From Yinghuangia sp035454725 (GTDB taxonomy: Bacteria; Actinomycetota; Actinomycetes; Streptomycetales; Streptomycetaceae): a stretch of DNA of 64,000 nt. This document shows positions 50,436 through 57,117 of this stretch, one piece after another (position 1 is the stretch's first letter; every line of letters starts with the position of its first letter). The notes under the pieces were generated by a model, which did not search any database, was not told where the DNA came from, and saw only the letters and a program-made list of their open reading frames with translations. The position numbers and the translations under genes were made by a program. Location: positions 682,001 through 746,000 of the forward strand of contig NZ_JBPKBI010000002.1 of NCBI RefSeq assembly GCF_051388935.1, read 5' to 3'.

Positions 50436-51888
50436 CCCGAAGGGCTTCCTCACCACACCCCAGCAGCACGGCAAGCGCCGCCCCGTCGACGTGCGCATCC
50501 GCGACTGGAAAGAGGTGTACGAAGAGCGCACCCTGCTGCCCATCATCACCAAGCAGGCCGGGCGCTGCATGGACTGCGGCATCCCCTTCTGCCACAACGG
50601 CTGCCCGCTCGGAAACCTCATCCCCGAGTGGAACGACCTCGTGTGGCGCGAAGACTGGCAGGGCGCCGCCGAACGCCTCCACGCCACCAACAACTTCCCC
50701 GAATTCACCGGACGCCTCTGCCCGGCCCCGTGTGAATCGGCGTGCGTGCTCGGCATCAACCAGCCCGCCGTCACCATCAAGAACGTCGAGGTGTCGATCA
50801 TCGACCGGGCCTGGGACGACGGCAACGTCGCACCCCAGCCCCCCGAGCGCCTGACCGGCAAGACCGTCGCCGTCATCGGCTCCGGCCCCGCCGGCCTCGC
50901 CGCCGCACAGCAACTCACCCGCGCCGGCCACACCGTCGCCGTCTACGAACGCGCCGACCGCATCGGAGGCCTCCTCCGCTACGGCATCCCCGAGTTCAAG
51001 ATGGAGAAGCGCCACATCAACCGCCGCATCGAGCAGATGCGCGCGGAAGGCACCAAGTTCTACACCGGCATGCAGATCGGCACCGACGTCGACGCCGCCA
51101 AGCTGCGCCGCCGCTACGACGCCGTCATCATCGCCGCCGGCGCCACCGCATGGCGCGAACTCCCGGTGCCCGGCCGCGAACTCGGCGGCATCCACCAGGC
51201 CATGGAGTACCTCCCGTACGCCAACAAGGTCCAGGAAGGCGACCTCGTCACCTCCCCGATCGACGTCGCCGGCAAGCACGTCGTCATCATCGGCGGCGGC
51301 GACACCGGCGCGGACTGCCTCGGCACCGCACACCGCCAAGGCGCCGCCTCGGTCACGCAGTTGGAGATCATGCCGCGGCCGTCCGACGAGCGCCCCGCCT
51401 CTCAGCCCTGGCCGACCTTCCCGATGATCTACCGCGTCGCCAGCGCCCACGAAGAAGGCGGCGAACGCGTCTACTCCGTCAACACCCAGGAGTTCATCGG
51501 CGGCGAGGACGGCCGGGTCAAGGCCCTCAGGCTCGTCGAGGTCACCATGGTCGACGGCCGGTTCCAACCCGTCGAAGGCACCGAACGCGAAATCCCCGCC
51601 GACTACGTGTTCCTCGCCATGGGCTTCACCGGCACCGACCGTTCCAACGGCCTCATCGAACAACTCGGCCTCGACACGGACGACCGCGGCAACATCGCCC
51701 GCAACGGCGCCTACGCCACCAACGTCGACGGCGTCTACGTCGCCGGCGACGCCGGACGCGGCCAGTCGCTCATCGTCTGGGCCATCGCCGAAGGCCGCTC
51801 CTGCGCCGCCGAAGTCGACCAATGGCTCACCGGCAGCACCAACCTGCCGCGCCCCATCAAGCCCACCGACCGCCAACTCCTCGTCTGA
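50428..51888 (+). CDS. gltD: Glutamate synthase small subunit
   Basis: The FAD/NADPH subunit that passes electrons to GltB. The 486 residues begin with an iron-sulfur region (Cys47, Cys50, Cys55 and Cys59 in CMDCGIPFCHNGCPLGN, and CPAPCESACVLG). A first dinucleotide fold VAVIGSGPAGLAAAQQL binds FAD and a second, VVIIGGGDTGADCLG, binds NADPH. The C-terminal GVYVAGDAGRGQSLIVWAI contacts FAD. It is translationally coupled to gltB. A strong terminator follows. Confidence 0.97.
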   Translation: MADPKGFLTTPQQHGKRRPVDVRIRDWKEVYEERTLLPIITKQAGRCMDCGIPFCHNGCPLGNLIPEWNDLVWREDWQGAAERLHATNNFPEFTGRLCPAPCESACVLGINQPAVTIKNVEVSIIDRAWDDGNVAPQPPERLTGKTVAVIGSGPAGLAAAQQLTRAGHTVAVYERADRIGGLLRYGIPEFKMEKRHINRRIEQMRAEGTKFYTGMQIGTDVDAAKLRRRYDAVIIAAGATAWRELPVPGRELGGIHQAMEYLPYANKVQEGDLVTSPIDVAGKHVVIIGGGDTGADCLGTAHRQGAASVTQLEIMPRPSDERPASQPWPTFPMIYRVASAHEEGGERVYSVNTQEFIGGEDGRVKALRLVEVTMVDGRFQPVEGTEREIPADYVFLAMGFTGTDRSNGLIEQLGLDTDDRGNIARNGAYATNVDGVYVAGDAGRGQSLIVWAIAEGRSCAAEVDQWLTGSTNLPRPIKPTDRQLLV

Positions 51889-51948
51889 CACGCACACCGG
51901 GTTCACCCCGGATTCGCCCGAACGTTCCGCGTCGGACAGAACCATCCA

Positions 51949-51983
51949 GGGCCCCCGCGTCGTTACATACGGTGCGGGGGCCC
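51949..51983 (+). terminator. Terminator after gltD
   Basis: GGGCCCCCGC and GCGGGGGCCC form ten perfect GC pairs with a 15-base loop, 61 bases after the gltD stop. Confidence 0.7.
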
Positions 51984-52077
51984 CGCACGTTCGGTGTCCC
52001 CGCTCGGTCGACAAGACGTCGATCGACCCAAAGCGGCAAACCGGACGCCGCCCCACCCGTTACCTTCCGGTAGGAAC

Positions 52078-52090
52078 TAGGGTTGACCAC
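52078..52090 (+). promoter_or_regulatory. Probable -10 element for leaderless pyk
   Basis: TAGGGT at 52078-52083 ends 7 nt before the pyk ATG (52091). The intervening TTGACCAC has no ribosome binding site, so transcription probably starts at the ATG. Confidence 0.6.
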
Positions 52091-53515
52091 ATGCGTCGAG
52101 CCAAAATTGTCTGCACTCTGGGCCCAGCCACCAACAGCTACGAGCAAATCCGCACGCTCGTGGACGCAGGCATGGACGTAGCCCGCTTCAACCTCAGCCA
52201 CGGCACATACGCCGAGCACGAAGAGCGCTATCACCGCGTCCGCAAGGCATCTGACGAATCCGGCCGCAGCGTCGGCATCCTCATGGACCTCCAAGGTCCC
52301 AAGATCCGCCTCGGCAACTTCGCGGAAGGCCCCGTCCTCCTCGAACGCGGCGACGAATTCACCATCACCACCGAAGAAGTCCCCGGCGACCGCCACGAAG
52401 TCTCCACCACCTACAAGGGACTCCAGGGCGATGTCGGCAAAGGCGAGCGCATCCTCGTCGACGACGGCCGCGTCACCCTCGAAGTCACCGACGTCGAAGG
52501 CCCCCGCGTCCACACCATGGTCATCGAAGGCGGCATGGTCTCCGACCACAAGGGCCTCAACCTGCCCGGCGTCGCCGTCAGCGTCCCCGCCTTGTCCGAC
52601 AAGGACATCGAAGACCTCCGCTGGGCCCTGCGCATGCGCTGCGACATGGTCGCCCTCTCGTTCGTCCGCAGCGCCCAGGACGCCGCCGACGTCCACCGCA
52701 TCATGGACGAAGTCGGCTACCGCGTCCCGGTCATCGCCAAGATCGAGAAGCCCCAGGCGGTCGCCAACCTGGAGGAAATCGTCGAGGCCTTCGACGGCAT
52801 CATGGTCGCCCGCGGCGACCTCGGCGTCGAAATGCCCCTCGAACAAGTCCCCCTCGTCCAAAAGCGCTGCATCACCCTCGCCCGGGCCAACGCCAAGCCG
52901 GTCATCGTCGCCACCCAGATGCTCGACTCGATGATCAACGCCTCGCGCCCCACCCGCGCCGAGGCCTCCGACGTCGCCAACGCGGTCCTCGACGGCACCG
53001 ACGCCGTGATGCTCTCCGGCGAGACCTCGGTCGGGAAGTACCCCATCGAGACCGTCAAGACGATGGCCCGCATCATCACCGCCGCCGAGGAATCCTCGGC
53101 CCTCCAGGAGGAGTTGCGCTCCCTCCCGGACCCGCGCACGCAAGGCGGCGTCATCGCCGCCGCAGCCGCCGAGATCGGCGAACGCCTCGGCGCCAAGTAT
53201 CTCGTCGCCTTCACCCAGAGCGGCGACACCGCCCGCCGCCTGTCCCGCTACCGCCCGATGATCCCGACGCTCGCCTTCACCCCCGAGCAGTCGGTCCGCA
53301 GCCAACTCTCGTTGACCTGGGGCGTCGAGACCTTCCTCGGCGAACTGTGCGAGCACACCGACGAGATGGTGCAGCAAGTCGACGCCGCACTCCTCAACAT
53401 CGGCCGCTGCAAGCCCGGCGACGTCGTCATCATCACCGCCGGCTCGCCCCCGGGAGTCCCCGGCTCGACCAACATGATCCGTGTGCACCACATAGGAGAA
53501 ATGGTCGGCCGGTAG
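52091..53515 (+). CDS. pyk: Pyruvate kinase
   Basis: Catalyses phosphoenolpyruvate plus ADP to pyruvate plus ATP. The 474 residues include RRAKIVCTLGPA and RFNLSHG at the N-terminus, MDLQGPKIRLG, the active-site IAKIEKPQAV and VARGDLGVEMP, ATQMLDSMI and LSGETSVGKYP. The C-terminal allosteric domain ends in GSTNMIRVHHIGEM. The length is typical. Its last 83 bases overlap the antisense 3' end of the LAGLIDADG gene. Leaderless start as noted. Confidence 0.96.
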   Translation: MRRAKIVCTLGPATNSYEQIRTLVDAGMDVARFNLSHGTYAEHEERYHRVRKASDESGRSVGILMDLQGPKIRLGNFAEGPVLLERGDEFTITTEEVPGDRHEVSTTYKGLQGDVGKGERILVDDGRVTLEVTDVEGPRVHTMVIEGGMVSDHKGLNLPGVAVSVPALSDKDIEDLRWALRMRCDMVALSFVRSAQDAADVHRIMDEVGYRVPVIAKIEKPQAVANLEEIVEAFDGIMVARGDLGVEMPLEQVPLVQKRCITLARANAKPVIVATQMLDSMINASRPTRAEASDVANAVLDGTDAVMLSGETSVGKYPIETVKTMARIITAAEESSALQEELRSLPDPRTQGGVIAAAAAEIGERLGAKYLVAFTQSGDTARRLSRYRPMIPTLAFTPEQSVRSQLSLTWGVETFLGELCEHTDEMVQQVDAALLNIGRCKPGDVVIITAGSPPGVPGSTNMIRVHHIGEMVGR

Positions 53516-54293
53516 GCGGTAGCCGCTTACGCCCGACGTGGAGATCCATCAAGGCGACGGCCTCCTTGCGGGCGACGGAGATGTTCTTGCGGTTGGCCAC
53601 CTTCCACGCGACGCCGACCATGTCGAGGGCCCAGGTGAACAGGCCTTTGATGTCGGTGGACTCGTTGCTGAACATGTAGCGCGGGTATTCGTAGCGCTTG
53701 GGCTGCCCTGCGACGGTCCTGACAGTCCAGTTGGTGATGCGGCAGCCGTCGGAGTGGATGAGGCCACGGATGAACGGCCAAGGGTGAGCCTCGACCATCT
53801 CGCGCTGCCAGGAAGCAAGTTGCACGATTCGCAGATGCTTCATGCCTTTTCCATGCTGAGGGAAGAGGCAGGGCCAGTGCTGCGAGTACCGCTTGACCTC
53901 GGTACAACCAGGCTGCGGGACCAGGTTCGACGTTGAGCCCGGCAGGACCCGATCGATCGCCGTTTGTGCTGCAAGGATGAGGCCAGGCCATTTGTTGTCG
54001 CAGTAGATGGACAGGCTGCAGCATCTGCGGTGGTGGGCGATGTGGCCGTCCCCGAGGTAGAGCCCGAGCAAGTAGGCATATGCCACTTGGTCGACATCGA
54101 GCTGTAGACACCGGAAGCATTGAGCCTGTCGGCGTCCCGGCAGTTCATTACGGCGTGCGCGATCGTTGTGGCGCCAGTGTGCGATTGTGCCTGCCGGGAT
54201 ACCCAGTGCGCTTGCGACTTCCGAATTGCGTTGCCCGGCGCGCAGCATGGCGATGGCACGGTAACGGACTTCTGGTGGATGAGGAGCGAACAT
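53433..54293 (-). CDS. LAGLIDADG homing-endonuclease-like HTH protein
   Basis: A 286-residue protein with an N-terminal helix-turn-helix (about 12-40, SEVASALGIPAGTIAHW) and two LAGLIDADG-type motifs: AYLLGLYLGDGHI with Asp82 and FIRGLIHSDGCRI with Asp182. A basic, aromatic DNA-binding-type region (ITNWTVRTVAGQPKRYEYPR) follows. It is free-standing, without an intron or intein, and similar genes near tRNA genes are widespread in Streptomyces (recalled, often annotated as transcriptional regulators). After VALMDLHVG, where relatives usually stop, this copy runs on for about 30 residues into DNA antisense to pyk, so its C-terminus looks extended. Confidence 0.75.
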   Translation of the reverse strand: MFAPHPPEVRYRAIAMLRAGQRNSEVASALGIPAGTIAHWRHNDRARRNELPGRRQAQCFRCLQLDVDQVAYAYLLGLYLGDGHIAHHRRCCSLSIYCDNKWPGLILAAQTAIDRVLPGSTSNLVPQPGCTEVKRYSQHWPCLFPQHGKGMKHLRIVQLASWQREMVEAHPWPFIRGLIHSDGCRITNWTVRTVAGQPKRYEYPRYMFSNESTDIKGLFTWALDMVGVAWKVANRKNISVARKEAVALMDLHVGRKRLPPTGRPFLLCGAHGSCWSSRGLPGASRR

Positions 54294-54345
54294 GTGACCG
54301 ACTCTGACGCCCCTGCGGATCACGCGAAAGAAAAACCAAGCACAA

Positions 54346-54363
54346 AACACTCGAATGAGTGTT
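54346..54363 (-). terminator. Terminator of tRNA-Leu
   Basis: On the minus strand AACACTC-ATTC-GAGTGTT is followed by TTTGTG, about 32 bases beyond the tRNA 3' end. The seven-pair stem and T-rich tail suit an intrinsic terminator. Confidence 0.6.
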
Positions 54364-54394
54364 CGTGCTCAAGTTTTCACTGATCGTGTGGCGG

Positions 54395-54479
54395 TGCCGG
54401 AAGCGGGACTCGAACCCGCAAGCCCTTTCGGGCAGTGGTGTTTGAGACCACCGCGTTTGCCTGATTTCGCCATTCCGGC
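54395..54479 (-). tRNA. tRNA-Leu (anticodon CAA)
   Basis: An 85-base class II tRNA. The acceptor arms GCCGGAA and TTCCGGC pair fully, the anticodon stem GTGGT/ACCAC frames the loop CTCAAAC with anticodon CAA (codon UUG), and the T arm contains GGTTCGAGTCC. The long variable arm TGCCCGAAAGGGC is typical of leucine tRNAs. The 3' CCA is not encoded. It lies between pdtaR (divergent) and the LAGLIDADG gene. Confidence 0.95.
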
Positions 54480-54553
54480 CTATATATCGGGACTTGGGAA
54501 TAATGTCCGTTTTGCCCTTTATTGTGTGCGTCGGTCGCCCTCAGCGCGCTCTA

Positions 54554-54592
54554 CGATACCGCCTCTCGGTACCCTTCTGCCTGCAGGTATCG
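54554..54592 (+). promoter_or_regulatory. Inverted repeat upstream of pdtaR
   Basis: CGATACC at 54554-54560 and GGTATCG at 54586-54592 form a 7-base inverted repeat with a 25-base spacer. It overlaps TACGAT at 54552-54557, a candidate -10 hexamer. It may be an operator or a leader structure in the pdtaR transcript. Confidence 0.35.
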
Positions 54593-54610
54593 CCCGAACC
54601 TAGGAGAGCC

Positions 54611-55231
54611 GTGACGTCAGCCGCCAAGCCGCCGGAGCAGTCCGCCGGCGACTCCGGTATCCGCGTGGTCATCGCCGAGGATGAGGCGCTGATCCGGCTG
54701 GATCTCAAGGAGATGCTGGAGGAGGAGGGTTACCGCGTCGTCGGGGAGGCCGGGGACGGGGAGGCCGCCGTGCGTTTGGTCGAGGAGTTGCGGCCGAGTC
54801 TGGTGATCCTCGATGTCAAAATGCCCGTTCTCGACGGTATCTCGGCCGCGGAGCGGATCGCCGGGGCGCGGCTTGCCCCGGTGTTGATGCTGACGGCGTT
54901 CTCGCAGCGCGAGCTTGTGGAGCGTGCGCGGGACGCGGGGGCGATGGCGTATTTGGTCAAGCCGTTCACGAAGGGTGATTTGGTGCCGGCCATCGAGATG
55001 GCGGTGTCGCGGTTCACCGAGCTTGCCGCGTTGGAGCGTGAGGTCGTCGATCTGACGCAGCGTCTGGAGACCCGGAAGCTGGTGGATCGGGCCAAGTCGG
55101 TGCTTCAGGAGCGGTATGGGTTGTCCGAGCCGGAGGCTTTCCGGTGGATCCAGAAGACGTCGATGGACCGTCGGCTGTCGATGCGGGCGGTCGCGGAGGT
55201 TGTGGTTTCGGGGGGTGAAGTCGCGGAGTAG
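54611..55231 (+). CDS. pdtaR: ANTAR-domain response regulator, PdtaR-like
   Basis: A 206-residue antiterminator-type regulator. The receiver domain (about 16-135) has the phospho-acceptor Asp68 (LVILDVKMPVLDG), the acidic pocket AEDEAL and the signalling Lys in LVKPFTK. The C-terminal ANTAR RNA-binding domain (about 140-200) includes the helices ETRKLVDRAKSVLQERYGLS and AFRWIQKTSMDRRLSMRAVAE. It matches mycobacterial PdtaR (Rv1626), whose kinase PdtaS is encoded elsewhere. It acts on RNA hairpins rather than DNA. GTG follows TAGGAGAGCC. Confidence 0.9.
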   Translation: MTSAAKPPEQSAGDSGIRVVIAEDEALIRLDLKEMLEEEGYRVVGEAGDGEAAVRLVEELRPSLVILDVKMPVLDGISAAERIAGARLAPVLMLTAFSQRELVERARDAGAMAYLVKPFTKGDLVPAIEMAVSRFTELAALEREVVDLTQRLETRKLVDRAKSVLQERYGLSEPEAFRWIQKTSMDRRLSMRAVAEVVVSGGEVAE

Positions 55232-55270
55232 CGGGTTTCCGTCTCCGTTTTCGCGCGTCGATCCTTGATG

Positions 55271-55304
55271 ACCGCCCTGGCTTTGCGGAGTCCGGGCGGT
55301 TTTT
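55271..55304 (+). terminator. Intrinsic terminator after pdtaR
   Basis: ACCGCCC at 55271-55277 pairs with GGGCGGT at 55294-55300, with inner GG/CC support, and TTTTTGTTTG follows. One of the few T-tailed terminators in the window. Confidence 0.8.
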
Positions 55305-55341
55305 GTTTGTTCGGGTGGGTTTTGTTTTCGAAGGGTGGGCT

Positions 55342-56523
55342 GTGCTGAACAGGCACGTGCTGAATTTGGCGCTGGTCGCGGGATTGTCCGCGCTTTTTCT
55401 GGGCGGTTGTGGTTCCGGGGGCGATTCCGGCGGAGGTGGCGGCGCCAAGACGTACACGATTGGTTTCCAGGCGGGCTTGTCCGGTGGCAACGGGCAGTTC
55501 GGAATCAACGAGGCGAACGGTGTCGAGCTGGCGGTCGAGAAGTTCAACAGTTCTCCGGAAGCTCCGTTCCAGGTGAGGTTGGTCAAGTCGGATGACGGCG
55601 GGTCGGAGGCGCAGGCGCCGGCTGCCGCGCAGAGGTTGATCGGCGACGGTGACGTCGTGGCGGTGATCGGTCCGGCGTTTTCGGACACGGCGAGGGCGTC
55701 CGGGCAGTTGTACGCGGCGGCGAAGTTGGCGGCGGTGTCGCCGTCGGCGACGAGCCCGGGGTTGACGGATCCGGGGAATGGTTTCGCGTCGTTGTTGCGG
55801 GGGGTGCCGGGTGATGTCGCGCAGGGTTCGGGGATCGCGTCGTATTTGAGGGAGTTGGGGCTGAGGAAGGTCCTCGTGGTGGATGACGGGACCGAGTACG
55901 GCGTGGGGTTGGGGGATGTCGTGCGGCATGAGTCGGGCAGGGCCGGGGTGCAGGTGGTGAGCGAGTCGGTGCCGAAGGGGACACCGGATTACGGACCCGC
56001 GGCGGCCAGGGTGAGGGATTCCGGTGCGGAAGGGCTGGTGTATGCCGGTTATTACCGGGATGCCGCGCTGCTCGCGAGGGAGTTGAAGGAGGCGGGTGTC
56101 GCGATACCGGTGATTGCGGGTGACGGCACCAAAGATGCGAGGTTCGTGGAGTCGGCGGGGGACGCGGCGGAGAATTGGTTTGTCGCGTGCCCGTGCGCGG
56201 ACGCGGGTGCCGAGCCGTCGATGAAGGAGTTCAGCGCGGATTACCGGGCCAAGTTCAAGATGGACCCGGGGGCGTATTCCGCGGAGGCGTACGACGTGGC
56301 GAACATGGTCGTGGAGGAAATCGGGAAGCTCGATGCGGCGGGTTCCGAGGTGACCCGTGAGGCGGTGCTCGGGAGTCTGCGGAAGGCGACGTACCGCGGC
56401 TTGACGAGGACTTTCGCCTTCGACGAGAAGGGCGATTTCGTGGGGGAGGACGTGTACCTGTATCAGGTGACGGCCGGGCGGATCGCCTATCTCGGCAGGG
56501 TCGACGAACTGGTCAGCCGCTGA
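55342..56523 (+). CDS. Branched-chain amino acid ABC transporter binding lipoprotein
   Basis: A 393-residue periplasmic-binding-protein-like lipoprotein of the LivJ/Peripla_BP_6 type. The signal peptide (about 1-22) ends in a lipobox LGGC with Cys23 as the lipid-modified residue, a substrate for Lgt and LspA. The Gly/Ser-rich linker leads to the two-lobed domain: FQAGLSGGNGQFGINEANGV, VIGPAFSDTARASGQ and KDARFVESAGDAAENWF. In Streptomyces this gene is followed by liv permease and ATPase genes, but none follow here. The next gene is a convergent thioesterase, so this copy is an orphan. Confidence 0.88.
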   Translation: MLNRHVLNLALVAGLSALFLGGCGSGGDSGGGGGAKTYTIGFQAGLSGGNGQFGINEANGVELAVEKFNSSPEAPFQVRLVKSDDGGSEAQAPAAAQRLIGDGDVVAVIGPAFSDTARASGQLYAAAKLAAVSPSATSPGLTDPGNGFASLLRGVPGDVAQGSGIASYLRELGLRKVLVVDDGTEYGVGLGDVVRHESGRAGVQVVSESVPKGTPDYGPAAARVRDSGAEGLVYAGYYRDAALLARELKEAGVAIPVIAGDGTKDARFVESAGDAAENWFVACPCADAGAEPSMKEFSADYRAKFKMDPGAYSAEAYDVANMVVEEIGKLDAAGSEVTREAVLGSLRKATYRGLTRTFAFDEKGDFVGEDVYLYQVTAGRIAYLGRVDELVSR

Positions 56524-56965
56524 CTGTGTTCGGCCGGATCATGCAGGTGAGCCGGGCGGTGCAGACGCGTTTGCCGGCTTCGTCGGTGATGGCGATGTCC
56601 CAGGTCGCGAGGGTACGGCCGAGGTGTACGGGTGTCGCGGTTCCGGTGACGAGGCCGCTGGTGGCCGAGCGGTGGTGGGTGGCGTTGATCTCGATGCCGA
56701 CGGTGACGGCGTCCGGGCCTGCGTGGATGGAGGAGCCGATCGAGCCGAGGGTTTCGGCGAGGACGCAGGAGGCGCCGCCGTGGAGGAGGCCGTAGGGCTG
56801 GGTGTTGCCGTCGACGGGCATGGTGGCGACGACGCGGTCGGCGGTCGCCTCGTGGACGACGATGCCCATGGTGCCGCCGAGGGTGGCGCGGGCGGTGTCG
56901 GCGCCGAAGATGCCGGTGAGCTCGTCGACGGGCAGGGGGAACTCGAACTTGCGGACGGTCGTCAC
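56513..56965 (-). CDS. PaaI-type hotdog-fold thioesterase
   Basis: A 150-residue acyl-CoA thioesterase of the PaaI family. Traits are a hydrophobic N-terminal part (PVDELTGIFGADTARATLGG), QPYGLLHGGASCVLAETLGS with the hotdog HGG motif and catalytic acidic residue, and GIEINATHHRSATSG. GTG 56965 has GGAGGA upstream. Its 3' end overlaps the convergent lipoprotein gene by 11 bp. It is divergent from polA. The acyl substrate is not known. Confidence 0.88.
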   Translation of the reverse strand: MTTVRKFEFPLPVDELTGIFGADTARATLGGTMGIVVHEATADRVVATMPVDGNTQPYGLLHGGASCVLAETLGSIGSSIHAGPDAVTVGIEINATHHRSATSGLVTGTATPVHLGRTLATWDIAITDEAGKRVCTARLTCMIRPNTVSG

Positions 56966-57034
56966 GGCGTGGTTCCTCCGTCGCTTGGGGTGTGGGCTTG
57001 CCTGCCGGGGGCGGCTCCGCCGCGGCTGCCGCGT

Positions 57035-57075
57035 GGGTGCGCGGGAAAGGGTGCGCGGGAAGGGTGCGTGGGAAA
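57035..57075. repeat. Three tandem 13-14-bp repeats between the thioesterase and polA
   Basis: GGGTGCGCGGGAAA (57035-57048), GGGTGCGCGGGAA (57049-57061) and GGGTGCGTGGGAAA (57062-57075) run head to tail in the divergent promoter region of polA. They may be binding sites or slippage products. Confidence 0.55.
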
Positions 57076-57105
57076 GACGTGGCCGGGTGTGTCGGCGTCC
57101 CAGCC

Positions 57106-57117
57106 TAGGATCTGTGT
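57106..57117 (+). promoter_or_regulatory. Probable -10 element for leaderless polA
   Basis: TAGGAT at 57106-57111 ends 6 nt before the GTG at 57118. No ribosome binding site precedes the GTG. Confidence 0.55.

Noticed and set aside
45429..50933. Very long open frame (about 1834 codons) on the minus strand across gltB and gltD
   Set aside because: It is the GC-rich antisense of clearly real gltB/gltD. Its translation is Asp/Gly/Val-rich without any family motif.
54346..54363. SOS-box-like palindrome AACACTC-ATTC-GAGTGTT upstream of the LAGLIDADG gene
   Set aside because: Spacing and the following T-rich tail fit a tRNA terminator better, and the LexA core GAAC-N4-GTTC is not present.
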